The position numbers were made by a program, and so were the translations under genes. Of a stretch of DNA of 64,000 nucleotides, positions 8,926 to 18,591 are shown in pieces. The notes beneath the pieces are model-generated. The model was not told where the DNA came from. It worked only from the letters and a program-made list of their open reading frames with translations, and searched no databases. Source of the stretch: Ponticoccus alexandrii (GTDB lineage Bacteria; Pseudomonadota; Alphaproteobacteria; Rhodobacterales; Rhodobacteraceae); contig NZ_CP047166.1 in assembly GCF_016806125.1 (NCBI RefSeq), positions 2,790,001 through 2,854,000 on the forward strand, in the 5' to 3' direction. Within the stretch, counting starts at the first letter, position 1, and each line of letters opens with the position of its first letter.

Positions 8926-9381
8926 ATGCCCACCACCCTCACCGTCAACGGGCAGACCCACGAGGTCGACCTGCCCGGAGAAGTCCCCCTGCTCTGGGTG
9001 CTGCGCGATGCACTGAACCTGACCGGCACGAAATACGGCTGCGGCGTCGCCTCCTGCGGGGCCTGCACCGTGCAGATCGACGGCGAGGCCATGCGGTCCT
9101 GTCAGGTGCCGCTGTCGGACGTCTGGGGCGATGTGACGACCATCGAGGGGCTGGGTCAGCCCGAGGCCCTGCACCGCCTGCAGGAGGCATGGATCGCGCA
9201 TCAGGTGCCGCAATGCGGCTACTGCCAGTCGGGCCAGATCATGCAGGCCGCCGCCCTGCTGGCCGAGGTGCCGAAGCCCAGCGACGACGAGATCGACGCC
9301 GCCATGTCCGGCAACCTCTGCCGCTGCGGGACCTATCCGCGCATCCGCGCCGCCATCAAATCCGCGTCAGAGGGGGCCTGA
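8926..9381 (+). CDS. iorA: Isoquinoline 1-oxidoreductase-type [2Fe-2S] subunit
   Basis: A 151-residue small subunit of a molybdenum hydroxylase. The N-terminal plant-ferredoxin-like domain has [16 protein letters not shown], and the C-terminal helical domain has CGYCQSGQI and [11 protein letters not shown], giving the eight cysteines for two [2Fe-2S] clusters. GGAGG (8916-8920) precedes the ATG at 8926. It passes electrons from the molybdopterin subunit encoded 3 bp downstream to an acceptor. The closest named pair is isoquinoline 1-oxidoreductase. Other aldehyde or N-heterocycle oxidoreductases share this layout. Confidence 0.9.
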   Translation: MPTTLTVNGQTHEVDLPGEVPLLWVLRDALNLTGTKYGCGVASCGACTVQIDGEAMRSCQVPLSDVWGDVTTIEGLGQPEALHRLQEAWIAHQVPQCGYCQSGQIMQAAALLAEVPKPSDDEIDAAMSGNLCRCGTYPRIRAAIKSASEGA

Positions 9382-9384
9382 ACC

Positions 9385-11625
9385 ATGGCCAGCATCGGCA
9401 AGATCGCCCGCCGCACCTTTCTGATCGGGGTCGCCGCCGTCGCCGGGGGCGCGGCCTTTGGCGCGTGGTACGTGATGAAGCCCGCGCCGAACCCGCTGAA
9501 GCCGGGTGCCGGCGAGGCCACGCTCAACCCCTTCGTGCTGATCGACGGCGAGGGCGTGACGCTGATCGCGCCGCGCGCCGAGATGGGTCAGGGCACACAT
9601 ACGACATGGGCCGCGCTGCTGGCCGAGGAACTGGACCTCGATCTCGATCAGGTGCGGGTGATCCACGGCCCGCCTGCCGCCGCCTATTACAACACCGCCA
9701 TGCTGGCGGAGGCGGTGCCCTCCAAGGGCTACGACGCCTCGGGTTTTCAGCACAATCTCGGTCAGGTCGTGGCCAAGATGGGCAAGGTGCTGAAGATGCA
9801 GGTCACCGGCGGCTCGACCGCCATGAAGGACGGCTACGAGAGGCTGCGCGTGACCGGCGCCGCCACGCGCGAGATGCTCAAGACCGCCGCCGCGAACCGG
9901 CTGGGCGTGGACATAGAGACCCTGCGGACAGAGCGCGGCGCGGTGATCACGGCCGACGGGACCGCCATCCCCTATACCGAGCTGGCCGCCGAGGCGGCGG
10001 AGGTCGATCCGCCCAGCGTCCAGTTGCGCGATCCGTCGGACTGGCGTCTTCTGGGCAAGACCCAGCCGCGCATCGACGTCGCAGCCAAGACCACCGGCAC
10101 CGCGCAGTTCGGCATCGACACCCGCATGCCGGGGATGCTCTTCGCCGCCGTGCGCATGGCGCCGACACGGGCCGGAATGCTGCGCTTCGACGCCTTCGAG
10201 GCGGAACGCATGCCCGGGGTCGAGAAGATCGTCGACATGGGGGACGGCATCGCCGCCATCGCCACGAACACATGGCTGGCGCAGCGCGCCGTCGAGGCGG
10301 TCGAGGTGGAGTGGGAGCCGTCGAGCTACCCCGAGACCACCGAAGAGATGTTCGCCGCGCTGGATGCGGCCTTCGACAACGACGCGCCCGACAGCACCCA
10401 CCGCGACGACGGCATCGTCACGCTGATCCCGGACGGGGCCGAGGTGGTCGAGGCGACCTATCGCGTGCCCTTCCTCGCCCATGCGACGATGGAGCCGATG
10501 AACGCCACAGCGTGGTTCGACGGCGACAAGCTGCGGATCTGGTGCGGCAATCAGGGGCCGACCTTCCTGCAAGCGCGCTGCGCCGAAGAGGCGGGCGTGG
10601 CGGAAGAGGATGTCGAGGTCAATGTCACGCTCATGGGCGGCGGCTTTGGCCGGCGCGGAGAGCTGGACTATGCCGTCCTCGCGACGCGGGTGGCCAAGGC
10701 GGTGCCCGGCACGCCGGTCAATGTCACATGGTCGCGCGAAGAGGACATGACCCATGACTTCTACCGCCCGCCCGCGCAGGCGCGCATGAAGGGCGCGGTG
10801 CAGGACGGCGGGATCGTGATGATCGACGCGCAGGTGGCCGCACCCTCGATCATGGGGCAGGCCATGGACCGCTGGATCGGCTTCGCGCCGGGCGGGCCGG
10901 ACGTGTCCATCGTCGATGCGCTCTTCAACCAGCCTTATGGGCTGAAGAACTACCGCGTGCGCGGCTGGCGCGCCGATATCGCGCCGCCGCTGGGGTTCTG
11001 GCGGTCGGTGGGGGCCAGCTTCAACGGCTTCTTCCACGAAAGCTTCATGGACGAGATGGCCCATGCGGCGGGCCGCGACCCGCTGGAGTTGCGGATGGAC
11101 CTGACGCGAGACGAGTGGCTGCCCGCGTGGCAGGTGCTGGAGGCGGTCGGAGAGATGTCGGGCTGGACCGGCGAGACGCCCGAAGGCACCGGGCGCGGGC
11201 TGGCGATGGTCTACAGCTTCGGCACGCCCACGGCCATGGTGATCGAGGTTCAGGATCAGGACGGGCTGATCCGCCTGACCAATGCATGGATCGCCGCCGA
11301 TCCCGGCGTGGCGCTGGACCCCGGCAATATCGAGGCGCAGCTGACCGGGGCCATGGCCTACGGCCTTTCGGCGGCCATCGGCGAAGAGATCACCTTTGCG
11401 GGCGGTCAGGTGGAGCAGACCAACTTCCCCGATTACGCGGCCCTGCGCATGGCGCAGATGCCCCCCACCGAGGTGCGCATCCTGCAGAACCAGGAGCGGC
11501 TGAACGGCATCGGCGAGGTCGCCACGCCCCCCGCCGCCCCGGCGCTGGCCAACGCCCTGTTTGACCTGACCGGCAAGCGGGTGCGGGACCTGCCGCTGAA
11601 GAAGCACTTCGACTTCTACGCCTGA
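9385..11625 (+). CDS. iorB: Isoquinoline 1-oxidoreductase-type molybdopterin subunit, Tat-exported
   Basis: A 746-residue xanthine-dehydrogenase-family molybdenum subunit. The N-terminus has a twin-arginine signal (ARRTFLIGV) followed by a hydrophobic stretch, so the complex is probably exported folded to the periplasm. Family motifs include AEMGQGTHTTWA, MGGGFGRRGELDY and a C-terminal GIGEVATPPAAPALANA. The family oxidises aldehydes or aza-aromatic carbons, with the oxygen coming from water. It forms a two-gene operon with iorA, probably under the divergent TetR protein. The substrate specificity is not predictable. Confidence 0.9.
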   Translation: MASIGKIARRTFLIGVAAVAGGAAFGAWYVMKPAPNPLKPGAGEATLNPFVLIDGEGVTLIAPRAEMGQGTHTTWAALLAEELDLDLDQVRVIHGPPAAAYYNTAMLAEAVPSKGYDASGFQHNLGQVVAKMGKVLKMQVTGGSTAMKDGYERLRVTGAATREMLKTAAANRLGVDIETLRTERGAVITADGTAIPYTELAAEAAEVDPPSVQLRDPSDWRLLGKTQPRIDVAAKTTGTAQFGIDTRMPGMLFAAVRMAPTRAGMLRFDAFEAERMPGVEKIVDMGDGIAAIATNTWLAQRAVEAVEVEWEPSSYPETTEEMFAALDAAFDNDAPDSTHRDDGIVTLIPDGAEVVEATYRVPFLAHATMEPMNATAWFDGDKLRIWCGNQGPTFLQARCAEEAGVAEEDVEVNVTLMGGGFGRRGELDYAVLATRVAKAVPGTPVNVTWSREEDMTHDFYRPPAQARMKGAVQDGGIVMIDAQVAAPSIMGQAMDRWIGFAPGGPDVSIVDALFNQPYGLKNYRVRGWRADIAPPLGFWRSVGASFNGFFHESFMDEMAHAAGRDPLELRMDLTRDEWLPAWQVLEAVGEMSGWTGETPEGTGRGLAMVYSFGTPTAMVIEVQDQDGLIRLTNAWIAADPGVALDPGNIEAQLTGAMAYGLSAAIGEEITFAGGQVEQTNFPDYAALRMAQMPPTEVRILQNQERLNGIGEVATPPAAPALANALFDLTGKRVRDLPLKKHFDFYA

Positions 11626-11638
11626 GCAACGATCGTTT

Positions 11639-11715
11639 CGCCTGCCCTTCGGGCAGGCGACCGGCCGGGGGCTTTGCCCCCGGACCCCCAAGGTATTTGG
11701 AAGACCAAAGAAGTG
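11639..11715 (+). terminator. Tandem GC hairpins plus terminator-like extragenic repeat, copy 2
   Basis: Hairpin 1 is CGCCTGCCC / GGGCAGGCG with loop TTC (11639-11659). Hairpin 2 is CCGGGGGC / GCCCCCGG with loop TTT (11665-11683). They are followed by GGTATTTGGAAGACCAAAGA (11692-11711). The position, 13 bp after the iorB stop, fits transcription termination. The hairpin plus TATTT and AAAGAAG tail matches the element at 3149-3206. Confidence 0.65.
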
Positions 11716-11734
11716 CAGGACCAGATCCCGGCCC

Positions 11735-11828
11735 TGAGCGGAATTGTTTCCAAAAATCGCCATTGCCAGAAAAATGCCACATTCCGCTCACAATCCTGCC
11801 CCGGTCCAATTGTAGTCAAATTGGAAAC
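11735..11828. promoter_or_regulatory. Interleaved inverted repeats upstream of the Hint/RTX gene
   Basis: Within the 316-bp gap 11626-11941 there are three inverted repeats: TGAGCGGAAT (11735-11744) with ATTCCGCTCA (11781-11790), GTTTCCAA (11746-11753) with TTGGAAAC (11821-11828), and CCAATT (11806-11811) with AATTGG (11819-11824). The first two interleave, so they cannot all pair in one simple fold. They could be protein-binding sites or alternative RNA structures in the 5' leader of the downstream gene. No clear -10/-35 pair was identified. Confidence 0.45.
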
Positions 11829-11941
11829 GCCGCCACCAAGAGCGGAGCAGACAAGAGCATCGAGCACCGCCCCAACGCGGGCAAACCCTTCGGAAGACCG
11901 CAACAGGCGCTGAAGGCTGACAGGACCGGGACCAGAGGCAA

Positions 11942-14716
11942 ATGCCCGTATATACTGTCGAATTCTACGACTTTGACCCGTGGGGCACCGTCCCCACGGG
12001 TGGTTCCTTTGTCTGGACGGGTCCCGCCACCTACGGCGGCACCGCAACAATCACTGACAACGAAGCCGGGATCGGCGGCCAGACGCTGGACGACGACAAT
12101 GCCGGCAACGAAAGCGCTTACGGCAACGCGACCACCAGCGCGGGCACCTCGACCGGGGTAAACATGGACGCCGAACGCGTCTGGACGCTGCGCGACACCG
12201 TCACCGGCGAGGTCTTCCAGATCGCACAGCTGGATGTCGAAGGTGGTGCGGCGGACGGGTTTTACACGCTTTCGGAACTGCCAATGGTGCCCGGGCGCAG
12301 CTACGACGTACTGGCCTATGACAGCAATCCCGATGCCTCGGCGGGCGACATCGCCTTCACCTACGGCGATTTCACCGATGGCGACATCGACGGCACCGAC
12401 GGCGACGACCTGATCGACTTCGCCTATCAGGACATCCACGGCGAGCAGGTCGACGCCTCGCCATGGGGGTTGAACGATTCCATCACCGCGCGGGACGGCA
12501 ACGACACCGTCTACGGCGGCGCGGGCAACGACACCATCGACGCCGGAGACGGCAACGACGTGGTCTACGGCGATCTGGGTGGCGCAACGCCCAGCCGCAT
12601 CGCGCAGGACCTGAACTGGACCGCGCAGGGCGGCAACGGGACGAACCTCGCGGGGGGATTCACGCAGGATACCGGAGACATCGACGTCTCGGTCTCTTTC
12701 GCCAGCACCGGCAACAACAACCCGACCTATCAGGTCAACACCGTCGACCAGCAGTACCGGGCGGGCGGCGAGACCTATAACCAGAACTCCTCGCTCTACC
12801 TGTTCGGCAACGGGGACGGCGCGACCTCGCGCACGACGATGAACTTCGCCGCCAGCGCCGGGTCAAGCGTGGCGGACGAGGTCGAGAACGTCTCTTTCCG
12901 GATCAACGATGTCGACTGGGGCAGCGGCAACCACCGCGACGTTGTGACGGTCAACGCCTTCGACGCCGACAATAATCCGGTGACCGTGGTCCTGACCCCT
13001 TCGGGCGGAGACACGGTGTCCGGCAATACCGTCACCGCCAACAATGCCGCCGAAGCCACGAACCAGGCCGGGGGATCGGTGCGGGTCGACATTGCAGGGC
13101 CGGTGTCGCGGATCGAGATCATATACGGCAATGCCCTGAACGGCACGCAGGGCATCTGGGTCACCGACGTGCAGTTCGACGCCGTCCCGGTGGGCGGCGA
13201 CGACCTGATCCTTGGCGGCGCGGGCGACGACACGCTTTTCGGCGAAGAAGGTGACGATACGCTGGACGGCGGCACCGGGGCCGACTCGCTGTCCGGTGGC
13301 ACCGGTGCCGACAGCCTGACCGGCGGAGACGGGGACGACACGCTGGAGGGCGGCGCGGGCGCCGACACCCTCTCTGGCGGGGCAGGCATGGATTTCCTGT
13401 CCTATGCCTCGTCAGACGCGGGCGTGACCATCGACCTTGCCAGCGGCTCCTTCTCGGGCGGCCATGCCGAGGGCGACGTGGACCTTGGCGGAAACGACGG
13501 CATCATCGGGTCGGACTTCGACGACAGCCTTGCCGGCTACGACGGCGAGGGAGCGGACTGGACCAACATCTTCTACGGCGGGTTGGGCAACGACACGCTG
13601 GACGGGCGCGGCGGATCCGACGCGCTGTACGGTGAAGAGGGCGACGATTCCCTCATCGGCGGCGATGGCAACGACACGCTGGACGGCGGCATCGGGGACG
13701 ACACGCTCGAAGGCGGTCAGGGCAACGACATCCTGACCGGCGGCGACGGCGCGGATTCGCTCGACGGCGGCGACGGCGCCGACACGCTGACGGGTGGCGA
13801 CGGCGACGACTGGCTTTCGGGTGGCCGCGGGGCCGACAACCTCGACGGCGGGGCCGGGAACGACGCGCTCTTTGCGTCCAACGGCGATACGATCACCGGC
13901 GGCGACGGCGACGACACGATCACCCTCGTCGATACCGGAGAGACCGGCGCCGGCGGGATCTTCATCGACGGCCTGACCGGCGGTCAGACGGGCGGCGACA
14001 CGCTGAACCTGAACGGGCTGGCGGATCGCACGACGATCAACATCACCTCGAACGTGGGGGGCGAGCAATCCGGCACGGTGCAGTTGCTGGACGGCACGCT
14101 CGTCACCTTCACCAACATCGATCAGGTGATCTGCTTCACCCCCGGCACGCGCATCCTGACGGAGACCGGCTATCGCCCGGTCGAGGGCCTGCGCCCGGGC
14201 GACCGGCTGATGACCCGCGACGGCGGCCTGCAACCTTTGCGCTGGATCGGCGCGCGCCGCACGCTGGCGGCGGGACAAGCGGCCCCGATCCGCATCGCGA
14301 CGCATGTGCTGGGCGGCGAACGCCCGCTTCTGGTCTCGCCACAGCACCGGATGCTGCTGGCCGGATACGAGGCACAGTTGCTCTTCGGCGTGGAAGAGGT
14401 CCTTGCCTCGGCCCGCCACCTCTTGGGCGGCGCTGGCGTGACGCGCGTCGAGGGCGGCGAAGTGACCTACATCCACCTCGCCATGGACCGCCACGAGGTG
14501 ATCTTTGCCGAGGGCATGGCGACGGAAAGCTTCTTTGTCGGGGACGAGGGGCTGAAGTCGCTGGACCCGCGCGCCCGCGAAGGGCTGCTGGCCGCCCTGC
14601 CCCACCTGCGCGGCGACCTCTCCGCCTATGGCGGCACCGCGCGGCTTTGCCTGAAGCGGCATGAGGCGCAGGCCCTGACGCGACGAGGGCCAGCGGCCCT
14701 GCGCCGCGTGGCCTAG
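11942..14716 (+). CDS. RTX calcium-binding protein with C-terminal Hint (hedgehog/intein) domain
   Basis: A 924-residue acidic protein. Residues 1-140 form an N-terminal domain common to Rhodobacteraceae Hint proteins. Tandem glycine/aspartate nonapeptides of the GGxGxDxL type lie at about 185-210 and 420-650. A Hint domain begins at C731 (CFTPGTRILTETGYRPVEGL) and continues with an internal SPQHRML motif. RTX repeats form a calcium-stabilised beta-roll and are typical of type I secreted proteins. The Hint domain can in principle cleave autocatalytically at the cysteine. There is no N-terminal signal peptide. No dedicated ABC/HlyD pair is adjacent. Confidence 0.9.
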   Translation: MPVYTVEFYDFDPWGTVPTGGSFVWTGPATYGGTATITDNEAGIGGQTLDDDNAGNESAYGNATTSAGTSTGVNMDAERVWTLRDTVTGEVFQIAQLDVEGGAADGFYTLSELPMVPGRSYDVLAYDSNPDASAGDIAFTYGDFTDGDIDGTDGDDLIDFAYQDIHGEQVDASPWGLNDSITARDGNDTVYGGAGNDTIDAGDGNDVVYGDLGGATPSRIAQDLNWTAQGGNGTNLAGGFTQDTGDIDVSVSFASTGNNNPTYQVNTVDQQYRAGGETYNQNSSLYLFGNGDGATSRTTMNFAASAGSSVADEVENVSFRINDVDWGSGNHRDVVTVNAFDADNNPVTVVLTPSGGDTVSGNTVTANNAAEATNQAGGSVRVDIAGPVSRIEIIYGNALNGTQGIWVTDVQFDAVPVGGDDLILGGAGDDTLFGEEGDDTLDGGTGADSLSGGTGADSLTGGDGDDTLEGGAGADTLSGGAGMDFLSYASSDAGVTIDLASGSFSGGHAEGDVDLGGNDGIIGSDFDDSLAGYDGEGADWTNIFYGGLGNDTLDGRGGSDALYGEEGDDSLIGGDGNDTLDGGIGDDTLEGGQGNDILTGGDGADSLDGGDGADTLTGGDGDDWLSGGRGADNLDGGAGNDALFASNGDTITGGDGDDTITLVDTGETGAGGIFIDGLTGGQTGGDTLNLNGLADRTTINITSNVGGEQSGTVQLLDGTLVTFTNIDQVICFTPGTRILTETGYRPVEGLRPGDRLMTRDGGLQPLRWIGARRTLAAGQAAPIRIATHVLGGERPLLVSPQHRMLLAGYEAQLLFGVEEVLASARHLLGGAGVTRVEGGEVTYIHLAMDRHEVIFAEGMATESFFVGDEGLKSLDPRAREGLLAALPHLRGDLSAYGGTARLCLKRHEAQALTRRGPAALRRVA

Positions 14717-14869
14717 GGCCACCACCCTTCCCGCAGATGGCATGGCGCGCTGTTCTGGAACGGGGCCTACGGCGCGGCAGCACGTCCCCGGCCTGCGGTG
14801 TCTGGCCTTTGACTGGCGCCCCGCCGCGACAATAAACGCGCAGCGGTTCTGTCCAAAGGACACGGCGCG

Positions 14870-15328
14870 TCAGCCGATCAGGCGTTTCCGCAGCGCGGGG
14901 TCAGGCAAGGCGCACAGATCGGTGCGGCCCATGATGCGGTAGCGATTGCGGGCGATCTGCCGATACAGCCAGTCGCGCAAGCCCTTCGGCAACAGCCATA
15001 AGACGGCGGCCAGACGCCCGCTGCCGCCCAGCCGCGTCGCCACGGCGATCACCGCATCGAGCGAGAACAGCGCCTCGCCCTCGCGCAGGTACAGCCAGCT
15101 TTCGGGGTCTTCCGGGTCCAGCCCGTAGTGCAGGAACAGCGCCCGGCCCAGATCGCTCTCCGCCGTGGCGATGCTGAATTCCTGCCGGGTATCGCGCCGC
15201 GCCAGCATCCGCGCCCCGCGAGAGCAGACGCCGCATGAGCCGTCGACCACCACCACATGCCCGCTGTCGTCGAAAGCGGGCACAGCGGCATCGGCGCAAT
15301 GTGAGAAGCGCGGGAAGGCCGCGCCCAT
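14870..15328 (-). CDS. DCC-family thiol-disulfide oxidoreductase-like protein
   Basis: A 152-residue protein with the family start VVVVDGSCGVCSRGARML, in which the DxxCxxC motif gives the family its name, and a C-terminal WLYRQIARNRYRIMG typical of the group. Members resemble thioredoxin-like oxidoreductases, but the function is unproven. The ATG at 15328 immediately follows the stop of the gamma-glutamyl hydrolase gene, so the two are probably co-transcribed. Confidence 0.85.
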   Translation of the reverse strand: MGAAFPRFSHCADAAVPAFDDSGHVVVVDGSCGVCSRGARMLARRDTRQEFSIATAESDLGRALFLHYGLDPEDPESWLYLREGEALFSLDAVIAVATRLGGSGRLAAVLWLLPKGLRDWLYRQIARNRYRIMGRTDLCALPDPALRKRLIG

Positions 15329-15329
15329 G

Positions 15330-16106
15330 TCAGGCGCTCTGGCGCGGGCGTTCGGACCCCATGGCCGCCCAGTCGCGCACCGCATCGCCGAAGGACTGGA
15401 ACAGCGGGCGCGAGACCGGATCGTTGGCCGCGTCCCATTCCGGGTGCCACTGCACCGACAGGGTAAAGCCGGTCGCGCCCTCGATATGGATCGCTTCGGG
15501 GGTGCCGTCGGGGGCGTGCCCCTCGACCACCACGCGCTTGCCGGGCGCCTTGATGCCCTGCCCATGCAGCGTGTTGGTCATGACCTCCGTCGCGCCCCAG
15601 AGCCGGTGAAACACGCCGCCCTCGGTCAGCGTCACCTTGTGGCGCAGGGCGAATTTCTCTTCCAGCGTGCCGTCCGGGGGCATCCGGTGGTTCATCCGGC
15701 CCGGCAGGTCGCGGATCTCGGGGTAGAGCGTTCCGCCCATGGCCACGTTGACCTCTTGGAACCCGCGGCAGATGCCGAAGACCGGCTGCCCGCGCTCCAC
15801 GCAGGCCCGCACCAGCGGCAGCACGATGGCGTCGCGGGCGCGGTCGTAGCTGCCATGCGCCTCGGTCGAGGCCTCGCCGTATTCTTCGGGGTGGACGTTC
15901 GCCCGCCCGCCGGTCAGCAGGAAACCGTCGCAGGCCTCCAGCAGTTCGGGGACAGAGACAAAGCGCGGATCGGCGGGAATGAGCAGCGGCATGCAGTCCG
16001 AGACGCTGGCCACGGCCTCGGAATTCATGGCCCCGCCCGCGTGGGCCGGGTACTGGTCATTGATCAGGTGCTGGTTTCCGATGATGCCGACGATTGGGCG
16101 ATGCAT
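15330..16106 (-). CDS. Class I glutamine amidotransferase, gamma-glutamyl-gamma-aminobutyrate hydrolase-like (peptidase C26)
   Basis: A 258-residue single-domain GATase. The nucleophile elbow is VFGICRGFQEVN, and the catalytic His/Glu pair is in VQWHPEW. FLLTGGRANVHPEEY is characteristic of the PuuD/peptidase C26 group. These hydrolyse gamma-glutamyl amides such as gamma-glutamyl-GABA in putrescine breakdown. No other puu genes are adjacent, so the substrate is uncertain. The ATG at 16106 is chosen because MHRPIVGIIGNQ matches the family start. Confidence 0.88.
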   Translation of the reverse strand: MHRPIVGIIGNQHLINDQYPAHAGGAMNSEAVASVSDCMPLLIPADPRFVSVPELLEACDGFLLTGGRANVHPEEYGEASTEAHGSYDRARDAIVLPLVRACVERGQPVFGICRGFQEVNVAMGGTLYPEIRDLPGRMNHRMPPDGTLEEKFALRHKVTLTEGGVFHRLWGATEVMTNTLHGQGIKAPGKRVVVEGHAPDGTPEAIHIEGATGFTLSVQWHPEWDAANDPVSRPLFQSFGDAVRDWAAMGSERPRQSA

Positions 16107-16661
16107 GTGCGCGCGCTCCGTTGTTTCATCCCTATTTAGTGCCAAACGACGGGTTAAGAAAGAGACAGCACGGCGCAGCGCCTCTGCGCTGATGCAGGTC
16201 TGCCGGGTTTTTGCGCTTTGGCGCAGGGGCCGGGGGTGGCGGACCGGTCCTTGCGTGTTGGCCCGCCCGACAGCCGGTCGCAGGCCCTGAGCGGTGACCT
16301 TTCGAGCGCACGGGCGGACAGGCTTTTCCTGCGAGGGCCGGACGGAGTTGTCAGGCAATTCCCGGACGCCGCTGTCAGGCGACGCGCCCCTGCCAGAACT
16401 CTTATGCACCCCGCCAAACGGACCTATCAGGTGGTCCGCCCGGCGGTTTTGTCAGGCGGCATGCCGGACCGCCCTGCCAAGCACTCTATTGTCCAGCACT
16501 GTCACGCCATGCGCCGCACGGATCGGTCAAGCGCCCCACCCGGTGGCGCTGCCGGGCGACCCGCCGGACAACTCTGACAGGCGCTATCCGTCGAGCCGCC
16601 TCGTTAGGTAACAGATCGGCCGGCTTCGCGAAGCAACGCGGCCCCTCTGCCCGCAGCGCCC
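16107..16661. repeat. 555-bp gene-free region with degenerate GGAC/TGTCAGGC repeats
   Basis: No convincing gene in either strand. Between 16316 and 16582 a short motif recurs: GGACAGGC (16316-16323), TGTCAGGC (16349-16356, 16373-16380, 16450-16457), TATCAGGT (16425-16432) and TGACAGGC (16575-16582). Several copies are preceded by GGAC. Spacings are 33, 24, 52, 25 and 125 bp, several of them near multiples of 25. The units are too degenerate for a CRISPR array. They could be regulator-binding sites or a decayed tandem repeat. Confidence 0.45.
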
Positions 16662-18476
16662 TTAAGCCGCCTCGAAGTCTTCGGCCTGCTGGCGCGCCCA
16701 AAGCTGGGCGTAGCGGCCCTGCCGCAGCAGCAGCGCCTCGTGCGTGCCCTCTTCGACCACCTCGCCGTCCTGAAGCACCACGATGCGGTCGGCATCGGCG
16801 ATGGTGGACAGGCGATGCGCGATGGTGATGACGGTCCGCCCCTCTCCGGCGCGGCGCAGCGCCTCCTGGATGGAGGCCTCGGTTTCCGTATCCAGCGCCG
16901 ACGTCGCCTCGTCCAGAAGCAGGATCGGCGGGTTCTTCAGTAGCGTGCGCGCGATGCCCACGCGCTGCTTCTCGCCGCCCGACAGCTTCAGCCCGCGCTC
17001 GCCCACCTGCGTGTCGTAGCCCTCGGGCAGCGAGGCGATGAAGTCGTGGATCTGCGCCGCCCGCGCCGCCTCTTCGATCTCTGCCTGAGAGGCGCCGTCC
17101 CGGCCATAGGCGATGTTGTAGCGGATGGTGTCGTTGAACAGCACCGTGTCCTGCGGCACCACCCCGATGGCGGCATGTAGCGAGGCCTGGGTCACGTCCC
17201 GCAGGTCCTGCCCGTCGATGCGGATCGCCCCGCCCTGCACGTCGTAGAAGCGGAAGAGCAGCCGCCCGATGGTCGACTTGCCGGACCCCGACGGCCCCAC
17301 CAGCGCGACGTTCTGCCCGGCGGGCACATCGACCGAGACGCCCTTGAGGATCGGACGCGCGGCGTCGTAGCCGAAAACCACGCCGTCCAGCGTCACCGCC
17401 CCGCCCGCCACGTCCAGCGCGGGGGCGCCGGGCTTGTCCTGCACCTCCTGCGGCTGTTCGAGCAGGTCGAACATCTCTCCCATGTCGACCAGCGCCTGCC
17501 GGATCTCGCGGTAGACGGTGCCGAGGAAGTTCAGCGGCATGGTGATCTGGATCATGTAGGCGTTGACCATGACGAAATCGCCCACCGTCAGCGCGCCGTT
17601 CTGCACGCCCACCGCCGCCATGACCATGACCGCGACGAGACCCGAGGTGATGATCAGCGACTGCCCCGCGTTCAGCCCGGCCAGCGAGGTCGCGGTCTTC
17701 ACCGCCGCGGCCTCGTAGCCCTGCATGGCGCGGTCATAGCGCGCGGCCTCGCGCGTCTCGGCGCCGAAGTACTTCACCGTCTCGAAGTTCAGCAGGCTGT
17801 CGATGGCCTTCTGGTTGGCGTCGGTGTCCTGCTTGTTCATCTCGCGGCGCAGCTTCACCCGCCACTCGGTCACCTTGAAGGTGAAGGCGACGTACAGCGC
17901 CACGACCCCCACGACGACGACCAGGTACCAGATGTCGAAGAGGAAGAAGAGCACGATGGCGACGAGGGCCAGCTCCAGCGCCAGTGGCCCGATGGAGAAG
18001 AGCAGGAAGCGCAGCAGGAACTCGACCCCCTTCACGCCGCGCTCGATGATGCGGCTGAGGCCGCCGGTCTTGCGGGTGATGTGGTAGCGAAGGGACAGGC
18101 GGTGGATATGGGTGAAGGTCTCCAGCGCCAGTTGCCGCAGCGCGCGCTGGCCGACCTTGGCGAAGACCGCGTCGCGCAGCTGCTGGAAGCCCACGTTCAT
18201 CAGCCGCGCCATGCCATAGGCCACGGTCAGCCCGACGGCGCCCAGCATCAGGTCCGACGCGCCCTCGCCCGACAGGGTATCGACCGCCTGCTTGTAGAGG
18301 ATCGGGGTGCAGACCGCGATCACCTTGGCCAGCACGAGGAAGACCAGCGCGATCACCACCCGGCGTTTGACCCATGTCTGCCCCTCGGGCCAGAGGTAGG
18401 GGCCCACGCGGCGGATGGTGCGCCAGCCAGAGCGGCGCTCTGCCTGCGCGATGTCGGGGGTTGGCTGGTCGGTCAT
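16662..18476 (-). CDS. Atm1/ABCB7-type ABC exporter (permease-ATPase fusion)
   Basis: A 604-residue half-transporter. The transmembrane domain (about 40-330) carries the Atm1-group motifs [18 protein letters not shown] and [10 protein letters not shown]. The nucleotide-binding domain has Walker [10 protein letters not shown], signature [15 protein letters not shown] and Walker [13 protein letters not shown]. Bacterial Atm1 homologues export glutathione conjugates or metal-thiol complexes and support metal tolerance. The ATG at 18476 (MTDQPTPD) is used rather than one 66 bp upstream. The gene stands alone. Confidence 0.9.
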   Translation of the reverse strand: MTDQPTPDIAQAERRSGWRTIRRVGPYLWPEGQTWVKRRVVIALVFLVLAKVIAVCTPILYKQAVDTLSGEGASDLMLGAVGLTVAYGMARLMNVGFQQLRDAVFAKVGQRALRQLALETFTHIHRLSLRYHITRKTGGLSRIIERGVKGVEFLLRFLLFSIGPLALELALVAIVLFFLFDIWYLVVVVGVVALYVAFTFKVTEWRVKLRREMNKQDTDANQKAIDSLLNFETVKYFGAETREAARYDRAMQGYEAAAVKTATSLAGLNAGQSLIITSGLVAVMVMAAVGVQNGALTVGDFVMVNAYMIQITMPLNFLGTVYREIRQALVDMGEMFDLLEQPQEVQDKPGAPALDVAGGAVTLDGVVFGYDAARPILKGVSVDVPAGQNVALVGPSGSGKSTIGRLLFRFYDVQGGAIRIDGQDLRDVTQASLHAAIGVVPQDTVLFNDTIRYNIAYGRDGASQAEIEEAARAAQIHDFIASLPEGYDTQVGERGLKLSGGEKQRVGIARTLLKNPPILLLDEATSALDTETEASIQEALRRAGEGRTVITIAHRLSTIADADRIVVLQDGEVVEEGTHEALLLRQGRYAQLWARQQAEDFEAA

Positions 18477-18591
18477 GGGCGCTCCGGTCTCGGGGTCCCT
18501 ACCTAGGGCGCCGGGACGGGGAACGCCAGTGCGGCAGCGCACAGAGCGGTGGCAGGTGCTGCGCGCCCTGCCCCGAACCGGGGAGCCGGCG

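Noticed and set aside
9367-11763. A 798-codon open frame on the minus strand opposite iorB
   Set aside because: Low-complexity Gly/His/Arg translation typical of antisense GC-rich codons. iorB has clear family motifs.
13190-13900. Dense short repeats resembling a CRISPR or minisatellite
   Set aside because: They are in-frame GGxGxDxL codons of the RTX protein. The same explanation holds for 31900-33000.
16316-16582. Possible CRISPR array in the 16.3 kb gap
   Set aside because: Units are too degenerate, spacers are irregular, and there are no cas genes. Kept as a repeat observation only.
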